Assembly (NCBI RefSeq): GCF_000526215.1
Contig: NZ_JAFQ01000004.1
Span: forward strand, 3,100,001 to 3,164,000
DNA length: 64,000 nt
Direction: 5' to 3'
Source of the DNA: Nocardia sp. BMG51109
Lineage (GTDB): Bacteria; Actinomycetota; Actinomycetes; Mycobacteriales; Mycobacteriaceae
Part shown: positions 53,874 through 62,177 of the stretch, one piece after another
How the letters are laid out: each line of letters begins with the position of its first letter
Numbering within the stretch: position 1 is the first letter of the stretch
Made by a program: the position numbers and the translations under genes
Notes under the pieces: model-generated
Database searches by the model: none
Seen by the model: the letters and a program-made list of their open reading frames with translations, nothing else
Told to the model about the DNA's origin: nothing

Positions 53874-54155
53874 TCATCGACCGGCGCGGAGCCGGGCGAA
53901 CCAGCGCCCGACCGCAGCCGCCAGCAAGGTGGCCAGTTCCGGTCTTCCGAGCGCGGCGGAGCGCGGCCCCGTCATCGAAAACCGCATTCGCCCAGCAGAT
54001 TTCTCGACAGCGGAGGTTCGGTCGATCGGCCGCCCCGGCGCGCCGAGTGCGGGACTTTCGGCAGCTGGCTCGGGACCTTGCGCGTCGGGCTCGGGACCTT
54101 GCGCGTCGGCCCGCTTGCTCCCGAATAGGTCCGTACGACCGGGACGATTCATCAT
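53874..54155 (-). CDS. Small hypothetical protein between permease and DUF1989 gene
   Basis: A 93-residue ORF on the operon strand. Support comes from a strong Shine-Dalgarno (AGGAG, six bases before ATG 54155) and its place between two operon genes. It contains a perfect 7-residue duplication (DAQGPEP twice, from a 21-bp tandem repeat near 54069-54109), a Pro/Gly-rich middle and an amphipathic C-terminal helix (LATLLAAAVGRWFARLRAGR). No family is recognised. It could be a small accessory protein of the transporter or simply an expressed short ORF. Confidence 0.5.
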   Translation of the reverse strand: MMNRPGRTDLFGSKRADAQGPEPDAQGPEPAAESPALGAPGRPIDRTSAVEKSAGRMRFSMTGPRSAALGRPELATLLAAAVGRWFARLRAGR

Positions 54156-54193
54156 TTCGGCTCCTGACGAGGGGACGTGACCGAACGCGACGT

Positions 54194-55708
54194 TCAGGCG
54201 GGCTGCACGACGGCCTCCGCGCGCCGGGCGGGAGCGGCCACCACGATCTGATGCACCACGATCCCCACCACCGCCGCCACGCCGGTGAAAAGCGGTGCTG
54301 CCCAGAGCATCCACCATCCGCCGCCGTCCGGCGTGTACACCTCGGCCCGCGGCCAGGCCAGGTTGACCACCATGGCGATTCCCCACGCGACCGCCAGCGC
54401 GTTCACCGGAATTCCGAAGCGGCCCAGGGTGAACAGCCCGTTTGGCCCGGAACGGGTCCACCCGCCGATGCGGCGGAACAGCAGCGGCACCGTCACCAGC
54501 AGATAGGCCAGGTACAGGGTCACGATGCAGACGCTGGCGAGGGTCGCGAAGATGGCCGCGTTCCCGAGATTCAGCACCAGCAGCGCGATTCCGAGCACGC
54601 CGATCACGACGGCCGGCAGCGCCGGGGTGCCGAAGCGCGGATGCACGGCGGCCAGCCGCCGGGCGAACGGCAGCTTCCCGTCGCGGGCCATCGAGAACAT
54701 CAGCCGCGAGCCCGCGGTCTGAATGGCCAACGTGCACACGGTGATCGCCACCGCGACGCAGCACAGCAGCACCTTGCCCGCCGGCGTGGCCAGCTTGGCC
54801 GAGATCACGTACGCCAGGCCGTCGGAGGCCAGCGCGCCGTCGCCGAGGCTGGGCGCGGCCATCAGCGCGCCGAGCAGCATCAGCCCGCCGCCCAGCGCCG
54901 ACACCGACAGCGCGGTGAGAATGGTGCGCGGCGCGACCCGCCGCGGATCCTTGGTCTCCTCGGAAAGCTCACCGGCGGAATCGAATCCGACCATCACGTA
55001 GGCGGCCATCAGCCCGGACACGAGGAACGCGGCCCAGTAGGGCCCGGGCGCCGCGGCCGTGGTGTCGAAGACGACGCCCGGACCGCGGTCGGCCCGGGCG
55101 AAGAACAGCGCGATGATCGCCAGCACGCCGACGATCTCGACGGTGACGCCGATGGTGTTCAGCCGCGCCATCAGCTCGATGCCGATCACGTTCACCACGG
55201 TGGTCAGCACCAGCAGCACGCTGCCCAGCAGGACGGCGTTCATGGCGCCGGACGGGGACGTCAGGGCGGTCTCGGTGCCGATGATCTGGAAGCCGCTCCA
55301 GATCGACGGCAGCACCACCTGCAGCGCGATCGCGGCCGCCGCGGCCGTGACGATCTGCGCGATGATCATCATCCAGCCGGCGAACCAGCCCACGAGCTCC
55401 CCGGCCAGCCGCCGCGACCACTGATAGATGCAGCCGGAGATCGGATAGCGGGCGGCCAGTTCGGCGAAGTTCAGCGCCACCAGGAACTGCCCGGCGAACA
55501 CGATAGGCCAGGTCCAGAAGAAGGCGCCGCCGCCGAATCCGTAGCCGAAGCCGAAGAACTGGAAGATCGTGGTCAGGATGGACACGAAGGAGAACCCGGC
55601 CGCGAACGAGGCGTACCGGCCGAGCTTGCGGTGCAGGACCGGCCGGTAACCGAAGCGTTCGAGGTCGGCGCTGTCGGACTGCGCGGACGGGGCGAGTGTG
55701 GTGGCCAT
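54194..55708 (-). CDS. APC-superfamily permease (guanidine-cluster type)
   Basis: A 504-residue membrane protein of the amino acid-polyamine-organocation superfamily with about twelve transmembrane segments. The unwound helix 1 region (FSFVSILTTIFQFFGFGYGFGG, split across residues ~38-60) and GFDSAGELSEETKDPRR (~250-266), the conserved cytoplasmic loop of GABA/choline-type permeases, are visible. ATG at 55708 is the start. Permeases of this type accompany urea carboxylase-associated genes and are thought to import guanidine or a related amine; substrate is inferred from context. It is the first gene of the minus-strand cluster, divergent from the TetR gene, with a palindromic operator between. 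Confidence 0.88.
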   Translation of the reverse strand: MATTLAPSAQSDSADLERFGYRPVLHRKLGRYASFAAGFSFVSILTTIFQFFGFGYGFGGGAFFWTWPIVFAGQFLVALNFAELAARYPISGCIYQWSRRLAGELVGWFAGWMMIIAQIVTAAAAAIALQVVLPSIWSGFQIIGTETALTSPSGAMNAVLLGSVLLVLTTVVNVIGIELMARLNTIGVTVEIVGVLAIIALFFARADRGPGVVFDTTAAAPGPYWAAFLVSGLMAAYVMVGFDSAGELSEETKDPRRVAPRTILTALSVSALGGGLMLLGALMAAPSLGDGALASDGLAYVISAKLATPAGKVLLCCVAVAITVCTLAIQTAGSRLMFSMARDGKLPFARRLAAVHPRFGTPALPAVVIGVLGIALLVLNLGNAAIFATLASVCIVTLYLAYLLVTVPLLFRRIGGWTRSGPNGLFTLGRFGIPVNALAVAWGIAMVVNLAWPRAEVYTPDGGGWWMLWAAPLFTGVAAVVGIVVHQIVVAAPARRAEAVVQPA

Positions 55709-55832
55709 GGGCGGGATTCCTTCGGCGTCGCGGCCAATATCTATCGAGTGAAAGTTTTCCAATCCCGTTCGGCGCATCGGTGACGTCGATGTATCGGTCC
55801 CGGGTCGCGGGGTAACTTCTGTGTTGCCGATA

Positions 55833-55852
55833 TTTCTGTCGAATGACAGAAA
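55833..55852. promoter_or_regulatory. Likely TetR operator in the divergent promoter
   Basis: A perfect inverted repeat, TTTCTGTC and GACAGAAA around GAAT, lies 40 bases before the TetR start and 125 bases before the permease start. Its position and symmetry fit a TetR dimer controlling both genes. Confidence 0.7.
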
Positions 55853-55891
55853 CCTCACCGGCGCCGGTACGCGAACGGTCGGAGATCGGCG

Positions 55892-56578
55892 ATGAGTGAG
55901 AATGGAGTGGTGACGCAACTCGGACCCGGCCGCCCGCGCCTCGAGCCGCGCCGTCGTCAGGGGCATACCCCGCGCGCCGAGATCCTCGACGCCGCCGCGG
56001 AATTGTTCACTACCAAGGGTTATGCCAGCACCTCCACCCGCGGCATCGCCGATGCCGTCGGCATCCGGCAGGCATCGCTCTATCACCACTTCTCCGCCAA
56101 GGACGACATCCTCGATGCGCTGCTGGACGAAACCGTCACCGGTCCACTGGAATTGGCGGCCCGGCTGCGCGGCGAGCCGACCTCCGCGGCGGTGCGCCTG
56201 TACGCGCTGGCCTGGTTCGATGTGCGTCAATTATGCGCCACCCGTTGGAATCTCGGTGCGCTGTATCTGCTGCCCGAACTGCGGTCCGAGCGCTTCGCCG
56301 CATTCCGGTTGCGCCGCGAGGACCTGCGCCGCCACTACGAGGAACTGGCCGACGAGGTGATCGCCGAGACCGGCGCGGCGCATGTGGCCGGTGCGCGCGT
56401 GCTGCCCTTCCGGCTGGTCGAGAGCGTGACCAATATCCGCTCCGACGAGGGCGCCGCCCCCGAGGACGCGAAGCGGCTGATCCCGGACGCTGTGCTGCAC
56501 ATGCTCGGCTGGTCGGGCGACCCGGCCGATGTCCGGGCGGAGGCCGAACACCTGCTGGGGCGCATCGCGGGCTCCTGA
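55892..56578 (+). CDS. TetR-family transcriptional regulator
   Basis: A 228-residue regulator. The N-terminal TetR helix-turn-helix covers residues ~26-75, preceded by a basic Arg-rich arm (GRPRLEPRRRQGH), with RAEILDAAAELFTTKGY, STRGIADAVGIRQASLYHHF and KDDILDALL. The C-terminal ligand domain is typical but has no diagnostic residues. ATG at 55892 has GGAG seven bases upstream. It is divergent from the permease of the guanidine-type cluster, with a perfect palindrome in the shared region, so it probably represses the cluster and itself until the substrate or intermediate accumulates. Confidence 0.92.
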   Translation: MSENGVVTQLGPGRPRLEPRRRQGHTPRAEILDAAAELFTTKGYASTSTRGIADAVGIRQASLYHHFSAKDDILDALLDETVTGPLELAARLRGEPTSAAVRLYALAWFDVRQLCATRWNLGALYLLPELRSERFAAFRLRREDLRRHYEELADEVIAETGAAHVAGARVLPFRLVESVTNIRSDEGAAPEDAKRLIPDAVLHMLGWSGDPADVRAEAEHLLGRIAGS

Positions 56579-56680
56579 CCTCGCCGCGAATCCCCGTGGC
56601 GAATTCTGGGCAAACGACTCGTAGACTGGGTGCGGACGAGGTTCTTCGACGGCGTTCCCACTCGACGGCGGGAGTTGCGC

Positions 56681-58729
56681 ATGACGGACGTGGAGCTCGA
56701 TTCATCCCTCCGGCGGGGCAGCGGCCGGAGGTTCGCGCTGGCCGTGATGCTGCTCGGCCTGTTCATGGTGGTGCTGGACGGCACCGTCGTCGGCGTCTCG
56801 CTCCCGGCGATCATCCACGACCTGGGCCTGAGCTTCACCCAGGCGCAGTGGGTGACCAGCGTCTACGCGCTGGTCTTCGCCGTCCTGCTGATCACCGCCG
56901 GGCGGCTCGGCGATCGGTACGGCGGCCGCATCGTCTTCGCCGCCGGGGTGGTGCTGTTCGTGGCCGGCAGCCTGCTGGCGGCCGCGGCGACCGATCCGGC
57001 CACGCTGATCTGGGGCCGGATCGTGCAGGGCATCGGTGCCGCGGGGGTCCTGGCGGGCACGCTGTCCACGATCGACGCGGCCTTTCGCGGACGCGACCGG
57101 GCGATCGTCCTCGCGGCCTGGGGTTCGGTGCTGTCCGGGACGGCCGTGGTCGGCCCGCTGCTCGGCGGCTGGCTGACGACCAGCTTCACCTGGCCGTGGA
57201 TCTTCCTGATCAATCTGCCCCTCGGGCTGGTGGTTCTCGCCGGGATCGCGGCGTTCGTCCCCGAGACTCCGGTGCGCGCGCCCGCGCGCGGGTGGGATGT
57301 CGACGGATTCCTGCTCAGCGCCGCGGGTTTCGCGCTCGTGGTGTTCGCGGTGATCGAGGGGCAGACCTATGGCTGGTGGAAGCCGTTGCGGGAGTTCGAC
57401 TTCCTCGGGCTGCACTGGTCGACCCGGGCGGCCAGCTCGCCGGTTCCGCTGTTGCTGCTGGCCGGTGCGGTGCTGCTGGGCTTGTTCGTGCTCTGGGAGC
57501 GGCACCGTGCGCAGGTGAACCGCCCTGTGCTGGTGGACCTCTCGTTGTTCGCGGACCGGACCTTCCGGTGGGAGAACCTGACGGCCCTCGCGGTGGCGCT
57601 CGCTCAGTTCGGCCTGCTGTTCACGCTGCCGCTGTTCCTGGTGAACGGGCTCGGAATGTCCACGCTCGGAGCCGGTTTCGTACTCGCCGTACTGGCGCTC
57701 GCGGCCTTCGCCGCCGGCGTCGTTCTCGTGCGTCCGGGCCTGCCGCTGGAGCCGGTGTGGGCGGCGCGGCTCGGTCTCGCCATCGAGACCGTGGCCGTGG
57801 CGGTGACGGCACTGTTCGTGACTCCGGATGTCTCGCCCTGGCTGCTGGCGGTGTTGTCGGCCTGCTACGGCGTCGGACTCGGCCTCACATCCGCGCTGCT
57901 CACCGGGAACGTGGGCGCCCCGCCGGAGCTGTCGGGGCAGGGCCCGGACACCCGGTTCACGGCGCGGCAGGTCGGTTCGGCGCTCGGTGCCGCGGTGGTC
58001 GGCGGCGTGCTGTCGATATCCCTGGGCCGCATGCTGCCGGACCGGCTGGCGGAGGTGCCCGGTCTGCCGCGCCCCGCCGCCGACGAGGTCGCCGTCGCCA
58101 CCCGCGAATCCGCCGGCGACGCGATCACGGTGCTCCGCGACAACAACGCCCCGCAGCCGGTGGTCGACGCCTTGACCAGCGGTTTCGCCGACGCCACTCG
58201 CATCGCCCTGTTCGGCGCCGCGATAATCCTGCTCCTCGGCTTCCTCTCCGCCACCCGAATCCCGTTGCGCCCCTCCGCCTCACCCGCCGGCAACGCCGAA
58301 CCCTCGCGCACCGACTCGACAACACCCGACGATACGAAATCCCAGATCAGCGCATCGGACTCCACGGGCACCGACTCGGATTCGGCACTCGGCGACACGG
58401 AATCGCCGAGCGATAGCTCGGAACGGACGGGCAGCGCGGTCGGCTTGCCGGGCGCTGGGCCGGAGTCGTCGAGTGGCGCCCCGGAGTCGGCGGGCGGTAC
58501 GTCTGGGCTGCCGGGCGCTCAGCCGGATTCGGCAGGCGGTGCGCCGGATTCTCCGGGGGACGAGTCGGGGCCATCGGACGGTGGCTCGGGCGGGGGCGGC
58601 GCAGAAGTACCCGGCGTCGTCCCGCGACCACCGAGCGGTGGCCCGGCCGCACCGGGGAGCGGTTCGGGCCGGGTGCCCGGCCGACGATTCCTGAACAGGG
58701 TGCTCCGCAGACCTCGTGGCGGCCGCTGA
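56681..58729 (+). CDS. MFS drug-efflux-type transporter (DHA2-like) with long disordered tail
   Basis: A 682-residue protein. Residues ~20-530 form a 14-helix DHA2-type proton antiporter with the motif C equivalent GAAGVLAGTLSTIDAA and the motif A equivalent GRLGDRYGGR (residues ~71-80). The remaining ~150 residues are a cytoplasmic, low-complexity Ser/Gly/Pro/Asp-rich tail with repeats such as PGAGPESSSGAPESAGG, which is unusual for the family. ATG at 56681 has GGGAG six bases upstream. It follows the TetR gene by about 100 bp on the same strand, so the regulator could also control it; TAGACT near 56622 may be a separate -10. Confidence 0.85.
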   Translation: MTDVELDSSLRRGSGRRFALAVMLLGLFMVVLDGTVVGVSLPAIIHDLGLSFTQAQWVTSVYALVFAVLLITAGRLGDRYGGRIVFAAGVVLFVAGSLLAAAATDPATLIWGRIVQGIGAAGVLAGTLSTIDAAFRGRDRAIVLAAWGSVLSGTAVVGPLLGGWLTTSFTWPWIFLINLPLGLVVLAGIAAFVPETPVRAPARGWDVDGFLLSAAGFALVVFAVIEGQTYGWWKPLREFDFLGLHWSTRAASSPVPLLLLAGAVLLGLFVLWERHRAQVNRPVLVDLSLFADRTFRWENLTALAVALAQFGLLFTLPLFLVNGLGMSTLGAGFVLAVLALAAFAAGVVLVRPGLPLEPVWAARLGLAIETVAVAVTALFVTPDVSPWLLAVLSACYGVGLGLTSALLTGNVGAPPELSGQGPDTRFTARQVGSALGAAVVGGVLSISLGRMLPDRLAEVPGLPRPAADEVAVATRESAGDAITVLRDNNAPQPVVDALTSGFADATRIALFGAAIILLLGFLSATRIPLRPSASPAGNAEPSRTDSTTPDDTKSQISASDSTGTDSDSALGDTESPSDSSERTGSAVGLPGAGPESSSGAPESAGGTSGLPGAQPDSAGGAPDSPGDESGPSDGGSGGGGAEVPGVVPRPPSGGPAAPGSGSGRVPGRRFLNRVLRRPRGGR

Positions 58730-58777
58730 TCGACGGCCGTGCGTGCCGGGCGGCTCACGGAAGCCGGGCAACCCGCC

Positions 58778-59176
58778 CTACCAGTCGATGAGCCCCAGTT
58801 CGTGCAGGCGGCGGAAGACCAGCATCGAGCCGGGCGCGACATGCGGCATGGCGGCGTACTCGCCGACGGTGAAGTAGCGCAGCTCGGCGATCTCGCTGGT
58901 GGGCCGCGGATCACCGGTCAGATCGGCGGTGAAACACGTCATGTGCAGCGCGGTTCCGGGAGCGTGGCCGTACGCCTCGCATTCGAACACCCCCAGCTCG
59001 CGATAGCCGGCGACGTCCACCCCGAGCTCCTCCCGCGTCTCCCGGCGCAGCGCCTGCACCGCCGTCTCCCCGGGATCGATCTTCCCGCCCGCCATGTAGA
59101 AGACGTCCTTCCCGGCCGACCGCGCCTGCAGCAGCCGCCGACCGCGAACATGCGCAATCGCCGCCGTCCGAATCAT
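58778..59176 (-). CDS. NUDIX hydrolase
   Basis: A 132-residue NUDIX protein, which hydrolyses a nucleoside diphosphate linked to another moiety. The Nudix box GX5EX7REUXEEXGU is complete: GGKIDPGETAVQALRRETRE then ELGV (residues ~33-56). ATG at 59176 is chosen since AAGG lies six to seven bases upstream and the strand MIRTAAIAHVRGRRLL begins the fold; longer in-frame readings run over the divergent GNAT promoter. Substrate not predictable. It is convergent with the MFS gene. Confidence 0.88.
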   Translation of the reverse strand: MIRTAAIAHVRGRRLLQARSAGKDVFYMAGGKIDPGETAVQALRRETREELGVDVAGYRELGVFECEAYGHAPGTALHMTCFTADLTGDPRPTSEIAELRYFTVGEYAAMPHVAPGSMLVFRRLHELGLIDW

Positions 59177-59327
59177 GACCCGCCTTTCACCACCCGTCAC
59201 CGCCATGCCGAACACACCCGGAATACGGGCCCACCAGGATGGCACGATGCGAGGAACATGCCCCCGGAGCATGATCGCGAGGGTCGCGGCGGCGACTCGA
59301 ACACGAGAACGGCTGAACGGTAACACG

Positions 59328-59780
59328 ATGGAGACGACGGCTATCCGCCGAGCAGGGCCGAGCGACGTGGGTGCGCTCTCCGAACTGGTCCGTGCCGCCT
59401 ATGCGGGCTACGTCGACCGCATCGGCGGCGAGCCCGCGCCCATGCGGGCGGACTACTCCGCGTTGGTGGCGGCCGGCAGCGTCTGGGTGGCCGAACGTGC
59501 GGGCGTCGTCGTGGGGCTGGTGGTGCTCGAGGCGCGGCCGGACCATCTGCTGCTCGACAACATCGCGGTCGACCGCGCCGCGCAGGCCACAGGCATCGGC
59601 AGGAGCCTGCTCGCGTTCGCCGACGACCACGCGCGGCAGCGCGGCCTGCCCGAGATCAGGCTCTACACCAACGAGGCCATGACCGAGAACCTCGACTATT
59701 ACCCCCGCAACGGATACGTGGAGACACACCGAGCGACCGAGAACGGTTACCGCAGAGTATTTTTCGTCAAACGACTGTGA
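59328..59780 (+). CDS. GNAT-family N-acetyltransferase
   Basis: A 150-residue GNAT acetyltransferase using acetyl-CoA. The core strand LLLDNIAVDRAAQATGIGRS (residues ~77-96) contains the pyrophosphate-binding R/Q-x-x-G-x-G variant QATGIG, followed by LLAFADDHARQRGLPEIRL and the terminal ENLDYYPRNGYVE motif. ATG at 59328 starts the family-consistent METTAIRRAGPSD. It ends 25 bp before the convergent response regulator gene. Substrate unknown. Confidence 0.88.
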   Translation: METTAIRRAGPSDVGALSELVRAAYAGYVDRIGGEPAPMRADYSALVAAGSVWVAERAGVVVGLVVLEARPDHLLLDNIAVDRAAQATGIGRSLLAFADDHARQRGLPEIRLYTNEAMTENLDYYPRNGYVETHRATENGYRRVFFVKRL

Positions 59781-59805
59781 AACCGGCGAGCCCGGCGTGC
59801 GAAAC

Positions 59806-60501
59806 TCACCGCCGCCACACATACCGCACCTGCGGCCGGCCCGCCCGGCCGTAGTCGGCGCGCCGGTCCACCACCCCGTCGTCGGCCAGTCGCTCGAGAT
59901 AGCGCCAGGCGGTTACGCGCGAGACCCCCACCGCCCGGCCGGTTTCGGTGGCCGACAGGCCCTCGTCGGCCGTGCGGACCGCTCGGGAGATCTCCTCCAG
60001 GGTTTGTGGCGCAATGCCTTTCGGTGCGGTGGTCTTCGGGTCGGCGGTGCGCAGTGCGCTGAACGCCCGGTCGATGTCGTGCTGGGTGAGGGTGTCCGCG
60101 CCGGACGGTAACGCCGCGCGGAACTCCAGATAGCGGTCCAGCTTCTCCCGGAACGCGGCAAAGGTGAACGGCTTCAACAGATACAGCGCGACACCGTGCG
60201 CCACGGCGGACCGCACCATCTCCAGGTCACGGGCCGAGGTGATCGCGATGACATCGGGCCGGGGCCGCAGCCGGGCCAGCGCCGCGGCCACCTCCAGCCC
60301 GCCGATGTCGGGTAGTCCGATATCCAGCAGCACCAGCTCGACGGGTTCGTCCCCCTCGGCTGCCCGGGTCGCCTCGCGCAGCGCGTCCTGCCCGGTGCGG
60401 GCGACCGCGACGATCGTGAACCCCGACATCCGCTCCAGGTAGGCCCGGTGCGCGTCGGCGATCTGCGCCTCGTCCTCGACGATCAGCACCCGCACGGTCA
60501 T
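59806..60501 (-). CDS. CitB/DctR-type response regulator
   Basis: A 231-residue response regulator. The receiver domain (residues ~1-125) has the acid pocket VLIVEDE, the phosphoacceptor Asp in LVLLDIGLPD (~60) and the switch Lys in YLLKPF (~111). The C-terminal domain carries a winged-helix/IclR-like HTH (LSATETGRAVGVSRVTAWRY, ~190-209) as in CitB/DcuR regulators of C4-dicarboxylate or citrate uptake. ATG at 60501 overlaps the kinase stop (ATGA), so it is co-translated with the sensor. It presumably binds the palindromic site in front of the divergent dctA-like gene. Confidence 0.92.
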   Translation of the reverse strand: MTVRVLIVEDEAQIADAHRAYLERMSGFTIVAVARTGQDALREATRAAEGDEPVELVLLDIGLPDIGGLEVAAALARLRPRPDVIAITSARDLEMVRSAVAHGVALYLLKPFTFAAFREKLDRYLEFRAALPSGADTLTQHDIDRAFSALRTADPKTTAPKGIAPQTLEEISRAVRTADEGLSATETGRAVGVSRVTAWRYLERLADDGVVDRRADYGRAGRPQVRYVWRR

Positions 60502-62060
60502 AGCGGAATCCTTACCAGCACAGCCGATTCCGGCGATCGTTCGGCGCGCAGCGTGCCGCCGTACCGCGCCACCAGACGCCGCACCAGGGCCAGGCCCAGT
60601 CCCTGGTGGTCGGTCTTGGTCGAATAGCCGCGTTCCATGGCACGGGCGAACACCTCCTCCGACATGCCCGGCCCGCTGTCCGCGATCCGGAGGTAGAGCC
60701 CCGAATCCTCTTGCCGGACGGTCACTTCCACCCAGGCGTCCGGGGTCTGCGCGACCGCATCGAGCGCGTTGTCGACCAGATTGCCCACCAGGGTGACCAT
60801 TTCGTGCGCGCTCAGCGGTGCCGCGGTGTCGAGCTCGGTATCCTCCGCCACGGTGAGCTCGACGCCGCGCTCGATCGCCTGGTCGACCTTGCCCAGGAGC
60901 AGCGCCACCAGCGCCGGCTCCCGCACCGCACCGGTCAGCCGGTCGATCAGCGCCTGCGACAAACGCAGTTCGGCCGTCGCGAATTCCACCGCCTCCCGGT
61001 AGAGGCCCAGCTCGACCATGGTGACGACGGTATGCAGCCGGTTCGCCGACTCGTGCGCCTGGGCGCGCAGCGAATCGGCAAGTCCGCGTACCGAATCCAG
61101 CTCGCCCATCATGTCGCGCAGCTCGGTGTGATCGCGCACGGTCAGCACCGTGCCCAGCGGCCGGCCCGACCACCGCACGACGTCCTGGTTCACCACCAGC
61201 ACCCGCTCCGCGGTCACGTGCATCTCGTCGCGCACCACCCGCATATCCAAGCGGCGCAGCGAGATCGGCAGATCGGTGCGCCGGATCGGGCCGTCGGGCA
61301 GCTCCAGCAGGAGCCGGGCCTGGTCGTTGACCACCGCGGCCGTGTCGGCATCGCGGTCGAACACCACCAGGCCCTCGTGGATCGAGTGCAGCACGGCGTC
61401 GTGATGTTCGTAGAGGGTGCGCAGCTCGGCGGGCGCGAGGCCGTGGGTCTGGCGCAGCAGCCGCCGCCGCAACAGCGCCGACCCCAGCACCGCGAGCAGC
61501 AGCCCGGCGCCGGCGGAACCGAGAATCAGCGGCAGCTGCCGCCGCACCTGATCGGCGATGCGGTCCCGGGTCACCCCCGCCGAGACCAGCGCGACGATCC
61601 GGCCGTCGTCGTAGACCGGCGTGACCGCGCGGATGGACGGCCCGAGGCTGCCCGGATAGATCTCGGTGAACGTCTCGCCGGCCAGCGCGCGATCGATGGT
61701 GCCGCTGAACGGCTTTCCGATCCGGTCCACTTCGGTGTGGGTGTAGCGGGTGCGATCGGGGGCCATCACGACGATGAAGTCGACGGTGGCCTGCCGCCGG
61801 ATCCGCTCGGTCACCGGCTGCAACAGTGCCGTCGGATCCGGCCCGCGCACCGCGGCCGCGGTCGAGGGCGCCTGCGCGACGGATACCGCGATATCGGTGA
61901 CCCGCCGCGCCGTCGCCCGGTCCTGATCGCGCCGCAGCTCCCAGACCGTCAGCGCCACCCCGACCGCGACGACGGTCACCAGGACCACCAGCTGCACGGC
62001 GAATACCTGCCCGGCCAGCGTCATCCCGCGGTCGCGACCGGTACGGCGTTGCGCCGGCAC
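60498..62060 (-). CDS. DcuS/CitA/DctB-like sensor histidine kinase
   Basis: A 520-residue membrane sensor. Two transmembrane helices (residues ~18-38 and ~178-200) flank a periplasmic-type Cache domain that binds carboxylates. A cytoplasmic PAS domain (~215-330) follows, then the phosphoacceptor helix with His in AHESANRLHTVV (~347-358) and an HATPase domain with NLVDNALDAV (N box, ~425), DSGPGM and GLGLALVRRLV. The GTG start at 62060 has GGGAGG four bases upstream. It is divergent from the DctA-type symporter and upstream of the response regulator, the classic arrangement for sensing extracellular C4-dicarboxylates. Confidence 0.93.
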   Translation of the reverse strand: MPAQRRTGRDRGMTLAGQVFAVQLVVLVTVVAVGVALTVWELRRDQDRATARRVTDIAVSVAQAPSTAAAVRGPDPTALLQPVTERIRRQATVDFIVVMAPDRTRYTHTEVDRIGKPFSGTIDRALAGETFTEIYPGSLGPSIRAVTPVYDDGRIVALVSAGVTRDRIADQVRRQLPLILGSAGAGLLLAVLGSALLRRRLLRQTHGLAPAELRTLYEHHDAVLHSIHEGLVVFDRDADTAAVVNDQARLLLELPDGPIRRTDLPISLRRLDMRVVRDEMHVTAERVLVVNQDVVRWSGRPLGTVLTVRDHTELRDMMGELDSVRGLADSLRAQAHESANRLHTVVTMVELGLYREAVEFATAELRLSQALIDRLTGAVREPALVALLLGKVDQAIERGVELTVAEDTELDTAAPLSAHEMVTLVGNLVDNALDAVAQTPDAWVEVTVRQEDSGLYLRIADSGPGMSEEVFARAMERGYSTKTDHQGLGLALVRRLVARYGGTLRAERSPESAVLVRIPL

Positions 62061-62092
62061 ATGTCCTCCCGGTGAACGAAATGTACGAAACA

Positions 62093-62124
62093 GTGACCCC
62101 GGTCACGGTAGCCGTCACCATAAT
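62093..62124 (+). promoter_or_regulatory. Divergent promoter/operator of the DctA-type gene
   Basis: A palindrome GTGACC-CC-GGTCAC (62093-62106) lies a few bases before a CATAAT -10-like box (62119-62124) oriented toward the symporter gene. An ACGAAA direct repeat (near 62077 and 62086) flanks it. It is a good candidate response-regulator site. Confidence 0.5.
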
Positions 62125-62177
62125 GTCCGGGGCCGTAGCCCGGCTCACACCAGCAGTACCGGAGGAACCACACTCTT

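Noticed and set aside
55709..55891. Possible guanidine (ykkC-type) riboswitch before the permease
   Set aside because: I looked for the conserved loops on both strands and did not find them. The palindrome there fits a TetR operator instead.
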